DNA of 64,000 nucleotides. Source: a cyanobiont of Ornithocercus magnificus (GTDB taxonomy: Bacteria; Cyanobacteriota; Cyanobacteriia; PCC-6307; Cyanobiaceae). The stretch's first letter is position 1. Each line of letters starts with the position of its first letter. The position numbers and the translations under genes are program-made. This document shows, in pieces, positions 1 through 9,269 of this stretch. Below the pieces are notes generated by a model that saw nothing but the letters and a program-made list of their open reading frames with translations, was not told the DNA's origin and did no database searches. Where the stretch lies: assembly GCA_007996965.1 (NCBI GenBank), contig BIMP01000001.1:372001-436000 (forward strand), written 5' to 3'.

Positions 1-41
1 AAAATGCAGTAGCTTGCATGATTCTACAGTGTTTAGATAAA

Positions 42-67
42 GAAACCATATCCTTAGGTATGGTTTC
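42..67. terminator. Hairpin, possible terminator of an upstream minus-strand gene
   Basis: A perfect 9-bp inverted repeat (42-50 with 59-67) encloses an 8-base loop. On the minus strand the stem is followed by a T-rich stretch, which fits an intrinsic terminator for a minus-strand transcript; on the plus strand no T-run follows. No gene is visible in 1-216 and the gene it would serve starts or ends outside the window. Confidence 0.4.
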
Positions 68-216
68 AAGCCTAATGACAAAATTATAGTCTGGCATATT
101 TAACCCAGACTACCGTTCTCACTTGCTAACTTCAGTACCTCTTGAATGGTGAATCGATAGCCTAGTTGCACAAGAGCACCACCTCACCACTTAGAACAGC
201 TGAATGTTTTGACGAA

Positions 217-777
217 ATGTCTATGTCTTTTACCAACCCTTCTACCCTGCTGCTAACGCTTTTGTTAGCCATAGGTCTCGCTTTTTTCCTGCGGGCTGGT
301 AGCAAAGACCGCACTACTGTCGTCGATGTGCATTCTCCTATGCCAGCTCTCATGGTTCTTGATGGACTCAGCAGTTGGCTTGAAGAACGAGGCTGGCAAA
401 GTGATGGTGGTGATGCTGAGCGCCAAATTCTGCGATTTCGGGGGGAAGTAAGTGCAAGTCCAGCTCTTGCGCTGCTGCTATCCACACTAGGAGGAGTAGG
501 AGCAGCCTGCCTCGGGCTTGTTTTAAGCTATCTTCAGCCTGCTCTGGGCTGGTGGCCCCTGCTTTTGTTGTTGGCTAGCCCGCTTGTTGGATGGCTTTAT
601 AGAAAGAAAGCTCACCGAATAGAGTCTGTAGAGCTCCGTCTTATAGCTCCAGATAGCAGATATGGCAGCACTCTACAGCTACGGGCCCACCGTGATGAGC
701 TTATCGCTATTGAATTGGCTCTCGGGTCAAAGCTGAAGCTGAGCAGTGATGGGTCTTTACTCTCTTCACCAATCTAA
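217..777 (+). CDS. Cofactor assembly of complex C subunit B-like protein (CCB2/CCB4, DUF2930)
   Basis: This 186-residue membrane protein resembles the cyanobacterial/plastid CCB2/CCB4 family, which helps attach the c' haem to cytochrome b6 of the b6f complex. An N-terminal membrane segment is followed by an arginine/aspartate patch (RAGSKDRT), a soluble stretch with the pattern LEERGW, two closely spaced hydrophobic segments around the middle and a RKKAHRIESVELRL-type soluble tail. The layout and these patterns match what I recall of the family; no catalytic residue can be checked. I chose the ATG at 217; the frame is open further up to a TTG at 166, but those 17 residues look non-homologous. 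The gene stands alone on the plus strand and a terminator-like hairpin follows it. Confidence 0.6.
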   Translation: MSMSFTNPSTLLLTLLLAIGLAFFLRAGSKDRTTVVDVHSPMPALMVLDGLSSWLEERGWQSDGGDAERQILRFRGEVSASPALALLLSTLGGVGAACLGLVLSYLQPALGWWPLLLLLASPLVGWLYRKKAHRIESVELRLIAPDSRYGSTLQLRAHRDELIAIELALGSKLKLSSDGSLLSSPI

Positions 778-797
778 AACTGTGTAATTTAGTCCTG

Positions 798-842
798 GAG
801 CTAACTGGCCAGATCCTAGCATTTGGTCAGCTCTCATTTTTT
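798..842 (+). terminator. Intrinsic terminator candidate after the CCB-like gene
   Basis: A 7-bp stem (805-811 with 824-830, one G-U pair) is extended by gag/ctc with a small bulge and is followed by six T at 837-842. It begins about 20 bases after the stop of the upstream gene. The rest of 843-1149 holds no convincing open reading frame or RNA on either strand. Confidence 0.5.
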
Positions 843-1149
843 GGAGGCAACTACCATTATCTGTAACCGCTGAAGAAAGCTAAACTGTATGCCCGTAAAA
901 GAGAGTCAAGATCTGCTAGCTTGCTGCTTCCAGTTTATGTGAAGCAGATGTCCTAAAACTATTAGTAGAAGTAGGACTGCCATAAGTTAAAAGCCCAAGC
1001 TATCTTTAATTTTAACTTGTATCAGGGCCAGAGATGGCGATAGATTACTTATCAGATTTGGAGATCTGTTTATTAATCAATCAAGGTCTCTGCTGCTAGC
1101 AAGCTCCGCACTTACCTCAAAGCCTAAGACAGAAACTAACAAAGTATAG

Positions 1150-2187
1150 TCAATCGACAGCCTGATATGGGCGGCAGCGTGCCTCCAGTGTCAAATCACT
1201 GAACCAGTCTTGTGGACATGTGAAGAGCTCAGTTAACAAAGCTTCGCGGGATCCAGGCTCTACAGAATAACCGTACTCCCAACGGGCAAGCGGTGGTAGA
1301 GACATCAGAATTGATTCTGTGCGGCCACTAGTTTGTAAGCCGAAGATAGTCCCTCGATCCCAAACGAGGTTGAACTCGACATAGCGACCGCGGCGATAGA
1401 GTTGGAACTGACGCTCTCGATTGCCCCAATTGTGAGAACTGCGCTTTTCCACAATTGGTACGTAGGCTGGCAAGAAGGCTTCCCCACAGGAGCGCATTAG
1501 TTCAAAGAATTGTTCCCAACTTAACAGTCGAGGACCAAGTCTTTTGGAGACTAAGGCTGCTTGCCCATCAGGGTTTTGTCCTCTGTACAAGATGCCATTA
1601 GAATCTTGGTAGTCGAAGAAGATCCCACCTACCCCACGAGTCTCGCCACGATGTTTCAGAAAGAAGTATTCATCGCACCAAGGCTTAAAAACCTGGTAGA
1701 GGTCAGTGTGGATTGTGTCACACGCTTCCCGATGTTTCCAATGGAAGTGGCGCGCGTCTTTGAGAAAAGGATAATATGGGGTAAGGTCTGCCCCGCCACC
1801 AAACCACCAAACGGGCCCTGCCTCAAAGTAGCGATAGTTAAGGTGAACTGTTGGAATATAAGGGTTGCGAGGGTGGAGCACTATAGAGATCCCAGTAGCA
1901 AACCAGGAATGGCCCTCTGCTTCAGGACGTTGACGGAGAATCGAGGGTGGTAGCTGTCTACCATAAACTTCAGAGAAGTTAACTCCACCCTGCTCAAAGA
2001 TTCGGCCCTGTCGCATCACACGCGAACGGCCACCACCACCTTCAGGTCGTTTCCAGGAGTCTTCAATGAACTGTCCCTCGTTGTCTAGGTTTTCCAGCTC
2101 AGTGCAAATCTCATCCTGCAGTTTGAGAGCAAGTGTGCGTGCGCGCTCACCGGAGTCGATCGGGGGTTTAGAAAGGCTTAGATCCAT
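1150..2187 (-). CDS. hemF: Oxygen-dependent coproporphyrinogen III oxidase
   Basis: HemF decarboxylates coproporphyrinogen III to protoporphyrinogen IX with oxygen, a late step of haem and chlorophyll synthesis in the cytosol. The 345-residue product has the usual family length and recognisable blocks: [13 protein letters not shown] near the N terminus, [45 protein letters not shown] and a C-terminal [17 protein letters not shown]. These cover the substrate and dimer surface of the family, so the enzyme looks intact. It starts at an ATG and is transcribed divergently from mrp across a 119-base gap. The family assignment is secure. Confidence 0.97.
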   Translation of the reverse strand: MDLSLSKPPIDSGERARTLALKLQDEICTELENLDNEGQFIEDSWKRPEGGGGRSRVMRQGRIFEQGGVNFSEVYGRQLPPSILRQRPEAEGHSWFATGISIVLHPRNPYIPTVHLNYRYFEAGPVWWFGGGADLTPYYPFLKDARHFHWKHREACDTIHTDLYQVFKPWCDEYFFLKHRGETRGVGGIFFDYQDSNGILYRGQNPDGQAALVSKRLGPRLLSWEQFFELMRSCGEAFLPAYVPIVEKRSSHNWGNRERQFQLYRRGRYVEFNLVWDRGTIFGLQTSGRTESILMSLPPLARWEYGYSVEPGSREALLTELFTCPQDWFSDLTLEARCRPYQAVD

Positions 2188-2306
2188 GACGCTGGATAGA
2201 AAAAAGACAACACCCTTTCAGTCCAAGGCCTTTGTAGCAAGAGATCCAGGAAAGATTGTCACGCGAGCATCCACTTTTAGGATCACCATCCGAGTAGGGG
2301 GATACC

Positions 2307-3386
2307 ATGGCCACCGCCGAGCAGGCACGCATTGCATTAGAGAAAGTAAAGGACTCCGGAAGTGGCAAGTCTATTCTTGCACTAGGGTGGGTAGATCAAG
2401 TTCGTGTTAAGCCTCCTCGTGCTGTCTTTCGGATGAGCTTGCCGAGCTTCGCATATTCCCAAAAAGAGCGACTGGCACGCGAGGCGCGAGAGCAACTACT
2501 CAGTCTTAAGGGAATTAAGGAGGTGCAAATTGAGCTGGGGCAGCCAGCTGGCAGTATTGGAAATGCAGGACATGGCGACACAGCACCGCCAACACGGCAA
2601 CCAGTTGAAGGCATCCGTCATGTAGTTGCTGTCAGCAGTGGAAAAGGAGGTGTTGGCAAAAGCACAGTTGCTGTTAACCTTGCCTGTGGACTAGCTCGCC
2701 GCAATCTCCATGTGGGTTTGCTGGATGCAGACATATATGGCCCCAACATTCCCACTATGCTTGGAGTTGAGAACCACACCCCAATTGTACGTGGTAGTGG
2801 GACAGAACAACGCATCGTTCCTATAGATAGCTATAGCATCAAGATGGTGTCGATGGGCTTATTAATTGAAAACCACCAGCCAGTTATTTGGCGTGGGCCA
2901 ATGCTCAATGGCATTATCCGCCAATTTTTATACCAGGTAGATTGGGGCCACCAAGATGTTCTAGTAGTAGATTTACCGCCTGGAACGGGTGATGCTCAGC
3001 TCTCACTTGCCCAGGCAGTTCCAATGTCCGGAGTGATAATCGTGACGACACCCCAAACAGTATCTTTACAGGATGCTCGTCGCGGCCTTGCCATGTTCCG
3101 CCAGATGGGTGTGAACATATTGGGCATTGTTGAGAACATGACTGCCTTTATCCCACCAGACCTACCAGAAAGACGCTATGAAATTTTTGGTAGTGGTGGA
3201 GGTGCCCGCCTCGCTAGCGAGGCGGATAGCCAACTCTTGGCACAGATTCCCCTAGAGATGTCAGTACTTAAGGGCAGTGACCAAGGTGCACCTATTGTTT
3301 GCAGCAGCCCTGAATCAGCCAGCGCTAGCGCTTTTATCAACTTGGCAGACCAAATACACAGTCAGCTTCAATCTCTAACTTGCTAA
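2307..3386 (+). CDS. mrp: Mrp/ApbC family iron-sulfur cluster carrier ATPase
   Basis: Mrp/ApbC proteins are P-loop ATPases that carry and deliver Fe-S clusters. The 359-residue product has an N-terminal MIP18/DUF59-type domain (about 1-80) and a deviant Walker A motif, SGKGGVGKST, at 111-120, followed by VDLPPGTGDAQL. The paired CxxC found near the C terminus of many homologues is missing; the equivalent stretch reads VENMTAFIPPDLPERR, which I believe is usual in cyanobacteria. The ATG at 2307 follows a purine-rich stretch. Its TAA stop overlaps the ATG of rodA by one base (TAATG), so the two are probably cotranscribed. Confidence 0.93.
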   Translation: MATAEQARIALEKVKDSGSGKSILALGWVDQVRVKPPRAVFRMSLPSFAYSQKERLAREAREQLLSLKGIKEVQIELGQPAGSIGNAGHGDTAPPTRQPVEGIRHVVAVSSGKGGVGKSTVAVNLACGLARRNLHVGLLDADIYGPNIPTMLGVENHTPIVRGSGTEQRIVPIDSYSIKMVSMGLLIENHQPVIWRGPMLNGIIRQFLYQVDWGHQDVLVVDLPPGTGDAQLSLAQAVPMSGVIIVTTPQTVSLQDARRGLAMFRQMGVNILGIVENMTAFIPPDLPERRYEIFGSGGGARLASEADSQLLAQIPLEMSVLKGSDQGAPIVCSSPESASASAFINLADQIHSQLQSLTC

Positions 3387-4657
3387 TGCTCTTTAGCAGC
3401 CGAAAGCTGAACTTAAGGGCATTTAGCCACTTATCCAGGCAAATGCATTGGTGGCGTAACGCTGAACCAATACTCTGGATAATCCCTATTGGCTTAGTTG
3501 GAGTTGCCGGCATATTGATAGCTAGTACACAAAGGCAAGCTGACTACGCTGATTGGTATGACCATTGGATTACTGCATTTGCTGGTATGATTGCGGCAAC
3601 TGTGATTGCCCGTGTTCCTCTCCGGCGTCTGCGACCGCTGCTCATTCCCTTCTATAGCTTAACCGTATCGAGTCTTGTAGTTGTCCGCCTTACTGGGGCT
3701 ACAGCCCTCGGTGCCCAGCGCTGGATTGATATCGGTGGGGTCCATATTCAACCCTCTGAGTTTGCCAAACTCACGGCAATTTTGCTAGTAGCTGCAGTTC
3801 TTGATCGCCATCCTATCGAGCGGCCAGTTGATCTGATCCGACCCATTGGCATAATCACTGTTCCTTGGATTCTGGTGTTTATCCAGCCTGACCTAGGCAC
3901 ATCGCTTGTGTTCGGTGCTCTTGTCATAACTATGCTCTATTGGTCTGGTATGCCTATTGAGTGGGTACTGCTGCTACTGTCTCCCTTGATAGCTGCCTTG
4001 CTAACAGGTCTTTGCCCACTAGGCCTACTGGTATGGGTCCCCATAATTATCACGCTAGTTTATCGATCTTTCCCTTGGCAACGTACGGCTGCAGCATTGT
4101 TGACATTAGCAATCCAAGGGCTCAGTGTCATAATGACCCCTTGGCTCTGGCTATATGTCCTTAAGGATTACCAGAGGGAAAGGCTCACGCTGTTCCTTGA
4201 TCCTTCAAAAGATCCTCTTGGGGGCGGCTATCATCTTCTCCAAAGTACTGTTGTAATTGGCTCAGGTGGTCTCTTTGGAACTGGCCTGCTCCAAGGCCAG
4301 TTAACCAAGCTGCGCTTTATCCCTGAGCAGCATACTGATTTCATCTTCAGTGCGCTTGGCGAGGAGACTGGTTTCCTCGGCACGATAATTGTAGTTTTTG
4401 GCTTCACTTTACTTATGGCGCGCTTACTACAAATTGCCAACTGCGCGCAGACAGACTTTGAATCTCTGGTGGTGATAGGTGTAGCCACAATGATGATGTT
4501 CCAAGTGGTCGTGAATATCTTCATGACTATTGGCCTTGGACCAATAACCGGTATCCCTCTACCGTTTATGAGCTATGGCCGCTCCGCTCTACTTGCAAAT
4601 TTCTTGGCCTTGGGACTTTGTCTCTCAGCTGCACGTCGTAGCCTGGCAGCGTTGTGA
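3386..4657 (+). CDS. rodA: Rod shape-determining SEDS protein RodA
   Basis: RodA is the SEDS-family peptidoglycan polymerase of the elongation machinery in the inner membrane. The 423-residue product is hydrophobic with about ten membrane segments and has the conserved blocks GAQRWIDIGGVHIQPSEFAKL, QPDLGTSLVF, LGGGYHLLQS and a C-terminal TGIPLPFMSYGRSALLANF typical of SEDS proteins. I start it at the ATG at 3386, which overlaps the mrp stop; a TTG two codons upstream is the only alternative. The stop overlaps the GTG of the kinase gene (GTGA), so mrp-rodA-kinase look like one unit. RodA rather than FtsW is inferred from the N-terminal pattern and from knowledge of cyanobacteria, which is not proof. 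Confidence 0.88.
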   Translation: MLFSSRKLNLRAFSHLSRQMHWWRNAEPILWIIPIGLVGVAGILIASTQRQADYADWYDHWITAFAGMIAATVIARVPLRRLRPLLIPFYSLTVSSLVVVRLTGATALGAQRWIDIGGVHIQPSEFAKLTAILLVAAVLDRHPIERPVDLIRPIGIITVPWILVFIQPDLGTSLVFGALVITMLYWSGMPIEWVLLLLSPLIAALLTGLCPLGLLVWVPIIITLVYRSFPWQRTAAALLTLAIQGLSVIMTPWLWLYVLKDYQRERLTLFLDPSKDPLGGGYHLLQSTVVIGSGGLFGTGLLQGQLTKLRFIPEQHTDFIFSALGEETGFLGTIIVVFGFTLLMARLLQIANCAQTDFESLVVIGVATMMMFQVVVNIFMTIGLGPITGIPLPFMSYGRSALLANFLALGLCLSAARRSLAAL

Positions 4658-6000
4658 ATGTTCCCGTCTTGCTGACGGCGATTCAGAGCCGACTTGCGGA
4701 GGGTGCCCCGGTTGGCCGACTTGACGATGCAACTGCACGTCGTCAGTGGTGGGCAGCCCTCGACACACTTCAGTACGATATCTTGCTTGAAGAAGAGCCT
4801 CGTAACGGGCTGTGGCTAGCAGCTCCTCTGCCGGCACTCTATGAACCTGAGCTACTAAGCCGCCTGCATGGCTGGGTTTGGTCACCGCAGCAGATGTCGC
4901 TTGCCTTACATGCCAGCAAGGGTCTACTACTACCGGGTCAGAGCAGCATTAGGACTGGGTTCACGCAATTGCCGTTGCGTGCTGAGGATGGTCAAGATCC
5001 GTTGTTAATGATCATAACTCCTAATCTCCAGGTAGCTTTAGCTTTACAAGGTCCTTCTAACCAGCGTCGTCTTCTCGTCCGCAGCGATCCAGAGACGATC
5101 GGAGATCTACTGACATTGATCGATCGTAGACTCGAGCATGAGAACCATGTTCTAGCGAGTGAACTTCGTCAGAAGCTTAGGGAACTGGGACCTCTTGACA
5201 GCAGTAGTGATCTAGGAGAGCGACTTTGGCCTCGCCTAGCTGAGCGCTTAGCAGGAATGGCCCCAAGTATGATATTGAGTGTCTTACCGCCAAGACTAAC
5301 TAGAGAAGTTAGCCCGGATCCTGCTCCAGAACTAAACTTGCTTGAGGCATTAACCCACGAGATCCGCACACCGCTGGCCACTATACGCACACTAATTCGT
5401 TCCCTACTACGCCGTCACGATCTACCAGAGGTTGTCACAAGAAGATTACAGCAGATTGATGCAGAATGCACCGAGCAGATAGATCGTTTCGGACTGATTT
5501 TTCACGCTGCAGAGCTAGAACGTACTCCCGATGGTAGAGCGCCACTCGCTTGCACAGATCTTCGGACTATGATCGAGTGTCTTGAACCGGGCTGGCGCCA
5601 GCTACTAGAGCGACGCGGACTTGAGTTAGTTACACAGATTTCTCCGGGCCTGCCACCAGTGCTGAGTGACCCTGGTCGTCTTGAATCAATGCTCGGAGGC
5701 TTGATTGATCGCAGCAGCCGCAACTTGCTTGAAGGGGGTCGCCTGTTGCTGCTACTGAGCCCAGCAGGACACCGTCTCAAGCTTCAGATATTAGTGCAAG
5801 AGCCCTCAGAGACTTGTAGGAACTCCCGTGCGAGCGAGCCTACAGCAGAGCTTGGACCAGTGCTGAGTTGGAATCCAAGCACTGGTAGTCTACAGCTAAG
5901 CCAAGGTGCCACGCAGCGTTTACTAGCTAGCTTAGGAGGACGCCTAACGAGTCAACGTGATCCAGGTTTGACAGTGTTTTTCCCGGTTGCTGAGCAATAA
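4654..6000 (+). CDS. Degenerate sensor histidine kinase
   Basis: The 448-residue soluble protein has an N-terminal region of unknown fold (about 1-220) and a dimerisation and phosphoacceptor domain whose H-box is clear: LTHEIRTPLATI with the histidine at 235. The ATP-binding half is poorly conserved. At the expected N-box (about 345-362) the sequence is GLIDRSSRNLLEGG, with arginine where the Mg/ATP-binding asparagine normally lies, and no DxGxG motif follows; only a weak G2-like TGSLQLSQGATQRLL remains near 410. No membrane segment is seen. It starts with a GTG overlapping the rodA stop, and psaD follows 104 bases downstream. Similar kinases beside psaD occur in marine picocyanobacteria, as far as I recall. 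The partner regulator is not in the window. Confidence 0.75.
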   Translation: MNVPVLLTAIQSRLAEGAPVGRLDDATARRQWWAALDTLQYDILLEEEPRNGLWLAAPLPALYEPELLSRLHGWVWSPQQMSLALHASKGLLLPGQSSIRTGFTQLPLRAEDGQDPLLMIITPNLQVALALQGPSNQRRLLVRSDPETIGDLLTLIDRRLEHENHVLASELRQKLRELGPLDSSSDLGERLWPRLAERLAGMAPSMILSVLPPRLTREVSPDPAPELNLLEALTHEIRTPLATIRTLIRSLLRRHDLPEVVTRRLQQIDAECTEQIDRFGLIFHAAELERTPDGRAPLACTDLRTMIECLEPGWRQLLERRGLELVTQISPGLPPVLSDPGRLESMLGGLIDRSSRNLLEGGRLLLLLSPAGHRLKLQILVQEPSETCRNSRASEPTAELGPVLSWNPSTGSLQLSQGATQRLLASLGGRLTSQRDPGLTVFFPVAEQ

Positions 6001-6104
6001 GCAAATGTTGACGGGTGTGAAGCACCTGGCCAGATATTTAGGTAATAACTGAGCTATGGTGCTAGTTTTCAGCAGTGGTAGCATACCAATCTTCAGAGTA
6101 AATC

Positions 6105-6536
6105 ATGACAGCGATTGAGTTAAGCGGTCAGTTACCCCAGTTCATTGGGAGCACAGGTGGACTCCTAAATGCCGCTGAGACCGAGGAAAAATACGCGATC
6201 ACCTGGTCCAGCAAAATCTCGCAGCCTTTTGAACTCCCCACTGGTGGTGCCGCAGTAATGCATGAGGGAAATAATCTTATGTACTTTGCCCGCAAAGAGC
6301 AGTGCTTAGCCCTTGGTACACAACTACGGACTAAGTTTAAGCCCCGGATTGAGGACTTTAAAATCTATAGGGTTTATCCTGGAGGTGACACCGAATTCTT
6401 GCATCCTAAGGATGGCGTCTTCTCCGAAAAAGTGAATGAAGGTCGTCCTATGGTTGGTCATAATTCTCGTCGAATAGGCACTAACCCTAATCCTGCATCT
6501 CTAAAGTTCAGCGGGCGCGGTACCTTTGAAGTCTGA
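6105..6536 (+). CDS. psaD: Photosystem I reaction centre subunit II (PsaD)
   Basis: PsaD is a stromal-side extrinsic subunit of photosystem I that docks ferredoxin and stabilises PsaC. The 143-residue product has the expected length and hallmark stretches, including [44 protein letters not shown] and [24 protein letters not shown]. No membrane segment or signal peptide is present, as expected. It starts at an ATG. The 104 bases upstream probably hold its own promoter, since photosystem genes are normally expressed far above the preceding kinase; no clear -35/-10 pair can be named. trpE follows 76 bases downstream on the same strand. Confidence 0.98.
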   Translation: MTAIELSGQLPQFIGSTGGLLNAAETEEKYAITWSSKISQPFELPTGGAAVMHEGNNLMYFARKEQCLALGTQLRTKFKPRIEDFKIYRVYPGGDTEFLHPKDGVFSEKVNEGRPMVGHNSRRIGTNPNPASLKFSGRGTFEV

Positions 6537-6612
6537 ACACCTAATCCGGTAAAATACTGGTAAGCCGAATGCCTACGGCGCGTCCACCAAACCGTGCTGT
6601 GAGAATCTGGCA

Positions 6613-8136
6613 ATGTTGCGACCCAACCGCACTGCCTTTTATGAGGCCGTCTCTAGTGGTGCCAAATTCATCCCTGTGGCATGTAGCTGGCCTGCTGATC
6701 TTGAAACCCCACTCACGATCTGGCTGAAGATAGCAGCGGATTATCCTTCTGGCGTTCTATTGGAATCGGTAACGGGCGGTGAGACCCTTGGACGCTGGAG
6801 CGTAGTTGCCTGTAACCCACTCTGTACTTTTTCTGCGCGTGGTAATGAGCTAACGCGTCGCTGGCGCAATGGCGAAGAAGACCACTTTCAAGGGAATCCG
6901 CTTGATGGCTTGCGTCGCTGGCTATCACCACTGCGGCCCTCTACGCTCCCAGGTTTGCCACCGCTGGGGCAGCTCTACGGAGTTTGGGGTTATGAACTAA
7001 TACAGTGGATTGAGCCCAACGTACCGGTACACAAGCAATCAAGCAGAGAGCTCCCTGACGGGATCTGGATGTTGATGGATAGTGTAGTGATCTTTGATCA
7101 GGTGAAGCGCCTGATCACAGTAGTGGCTTATGGTGATCTCTCGCGCTATAGCTCCGCCAGCGCAGCTTGGAATAATGCATACGCCCGCATCTCGGAATTG
7201 CAGTGCCGGATAGCTAATCCGCTACCGTTGCTAAAAACAACATTCCAATGGAACCCTCATGAATTGTCCCAGCTAGATACCAACAGTAACCGCAGTCGCG
7301 ATGATTTTGAGGCTTGTGTGGAGAGGGCTCGGAAACACATTGCTGCTGGTGACATTTTTCAGCTCGTGATCAGTCAACGTTTGGAGACCAAAGTTTCGCA
7401 TGATCCATTGAGTCTTTACCGGAGTCTAAGGATGGTGAATCCTTCTCCCTACATGGCTTTCTTCGACTTTGGAGACTGGCAGTTAATCGGTTCCAGCCCA
7501 GAAGTTATGGTTAAAGCTGAGCCAGTCTTAGGAGGTACCCGCGCAAGTCTCAGGCCCATCGCTGGAACGCGCCCACGTGGACAGTCATTGCAAGAGGATA
7601 ACAAATTAGAGGTCGAACTACTTGCTGATCCTAAAGAGAGAGCTGAGCATGTGATGCTCGTAGATCTGGGCCGCAACGACCTGGGTCGTGTCTGTATTCC
7701 TGGCAGCATCTCTGTGCGAGAGCTGATGGTGACTGAGCGCTACTCCCATGTGATTCACATTGTGAGCGATGTTGAGGGCTTGCTGAAGCCTGAGTGCGAC
7801 GTCTGGGATTTGCTAGTGGCAACATTTCCCGCAGGGACAGTTAGTGGTGCCCCCAAAATCCGTGCTATGCAGCTGATCTACGCTCTGGAACCTGATGCCC
7901 GCGGTCCCTACTCTGGTATATACGGATCCATTGACTTGACTGGTGCCCTCAACACCGCAATCACGATCCGGAGCATGGTGGTACGCCCTGATGCTAGTGG
8001 TCAATATTGTGTGCAAGTTCAGGCTGGAGCAGGAATCGTTGCTGACTCAGTTGCTGGAGCAGAGTACAAGGAAACCTTAAACAAGGCTCGTGGCATGCTC
8101 GTCGCTTTGGCCTGTCTTACCAAGCCTGGGCCATGA
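6613..8136 (+). CDS. trpE: Anthranilate synthase component I
   Basis: TrpE converts chorismate to anthranilate using ammonia from TrpG, the first committed step to tryptophan. The 507-residue product has the N-terminal feedback-site region (YPSGVLLESVTGGE, with LLES as the tryptophan-binding signature) and the full chorismate-binding domain: RARKHIAAGDIFQLVISQR, FGDWQLIGSSPE, RPIAGTRPRG, DLGRNDLGRV and FPAGTVSGAPKIRAM. All expected catalytic blocks are present. Its TGA overlaps the ATG of gshA (ATGA), and gshA overlaps ppc the same way, so the three are probably translationally coupled. No trpG lies in the window. Confidence 0.95.
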   Translation: MLRPNRTAFYEAVSSGAKFIPVACSWPADLETPLTIWLKIAADYPSGVLLESVTGGETLGRWSVVACNPLCTFSARGNELTRRWRNGEEDHFQGNPLDGLRRWLSPLRPSTLPGLPPLGQLYGVWGYELIQWIEPNVPVHKQSSRELPDGIWMLMDSVVIFDQVKRLITVVAYGDLSRYSSASAAWNNAYARISELQCRIANPLPLLKTTFQWNPHELSQLDTNSNRSRDDFEACVERARKHIAAGDIFQLVISQRLETKVSHDPLSLYRSLRMVNPSPYMAFFDFGDWQLIGSSPEVMVKAEPVLGGTRASLRPIAGTRPRGQSLQEDNKLEVELLADPKERAEHVMLVDLGRNDLGRVCIPGSISVRELMVTERYSHVIHIVSDVEGLLKPECDVWDLLVATFPAGTVSGAPKIRAMQLIYALEPDARGPYSGIYGSIDLTGALNTAITIRSMVVRPDASGQYCVQVQAGAGIVADSVAGAEYKETLNKARGMLVALACLTKPGP

Positions 8137-9269
8137 TTTCATCCCTGATGTTGAAGGGTTTTGAGGTAGAGCTGTTCACTGGCCGAAGTGACGGCAGCAA
8201 TGTAGGTGTCTCCGAACTTGTTAGTCGGGAACTTGACGGTTTTGTAACAGAACCCGACCGCCGCAATCTTGAGTTTACGACCGCGCCAATTGCAAGCTAC
8301 CTTCCATTGCGTGAAGAGTTGCTTAGGCCGCGTCGGGTACTACGGCGCTGGCTGACTACTGACGGCTTGACCCTTCTACCTGGTAGTACGCTCAGTCTTG
8401 GAGATGAAAATTGTTTCGAGCGCTCAGACCCTAGTAACCCCTATCATGATTTGATAGAAGCTGCATATGGCACCAGGGTTGTTACAGCTAGTGTCCACAT
8501 AAATCTTGGCATAACTGATCTAAGCCTGCTATTCCGTGCCCTGCGTCTTGTCCGTTGTGAGGCAGCACTCTTTCTTTCTCTGAGCGCTAGCTCACCATTT
8601 CTTGGTGGCCGAATCTGCGGTCCACACTCGCAACGATGGCGACAGTTTCCTCTAACACCTCCTCAAGTGCCCTTGTTCCTGGGACATGAACATTACTGCC
8701 ATTGGGTCGAGCAACAACTGAGGACAGGAACAATGCAAAATATCCGTCACCTCTGGACATCTGTCCGGCCTAATGGCCCAGGTCGTCCGCATAACCTTAA
8801 TAGGCTTGAGCTGCGCATTTGTGATCTTGTAACCGACCCTGACCTGCTAATAGCTATAACAGCTCTTTTAGAGTTGCGTTTGCTCACGTTAGATCGCTAC
8901 CCTGAGCAGCTCGACCCCCTTAAATGTAGTCATCTTAATGCTGACCATCTTGCCACACTGAGTGATGATAATGATCAAGCCGCGGCAAGTCACAGCCTTG
9001 ATGCAGACTTGCGTCACTGGCGAGACGGTCAGCCAGTTCGCTGCCGAGACTGGATTACCTCCATAGTTGAGGAAGTAACTCCACTGGCCAGCGAGCTTGG
9101 ACTTCAAACACTGATACTACCACTAGAAACCGTGCTTCAGGAAGGAAACCAAGCAATGCGTTGGCTTGCTGCAGTGAGATCTGGAAGTGGTATCTCCGAA
9201 GTACTCCATGAAGGAATCAAAATTATGGAGCAGGAGGAAAACCCTATCAGCGAGGCTGCTTTGGGATGA
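8133..9269 (+). CDS. gshA: Glutamate-cysteine ligase, cyanobacterial type
   Basis: The first enzyme of glutathione synthesis joins glutamate and cysteine with ATP. The 378-residue product belongs to the cyanobacterial GshA family: the N terminus ([12 protein letters not shown]), the block [19 protein letters not shown], the [10 protein letters not shown] segment and the [10 protein letters not shown] block are characteristic, and the length fits. It starts at an ATG that overlaps the trpE stop by four bases and ends overlapping the ppc start by four bases. Membership of a trpE-gshA-ppc unit does not imply a shared pathway. Confidence 0.92.
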   Translation: MISSLMLKGFEVELFTGRSDGSNVGVSELVSRELDGFVTEPDRRNLEFTTAPIASYLPLREELLRPRRVLRRWLTTDGLTLLPGSTLSLGDENCFERSDPSNPYHDLIEAAYGTRVVTASVHINLGITDLSLLFRALRLVRCEAALFLSLSASSPFLGGRICGPHSQRWRQFPLTPPQVPLFLGHEHYCHWVEQQLRTGTMQNIRHLWTSVRPNGPGRPHNLNRLELRICDLVTDPDLLIAITALLELRLLTLDRYPEQLDPLKCSHLNADHLATLSDDNDQAAASHSLDADLRHWRDGQPVRCRDWITSIVEEVTPLASELGLQTLILPLETVLQEGNQAMRWLAAVRSGSGISEVLHEGIKIMEQEENPISEAALG

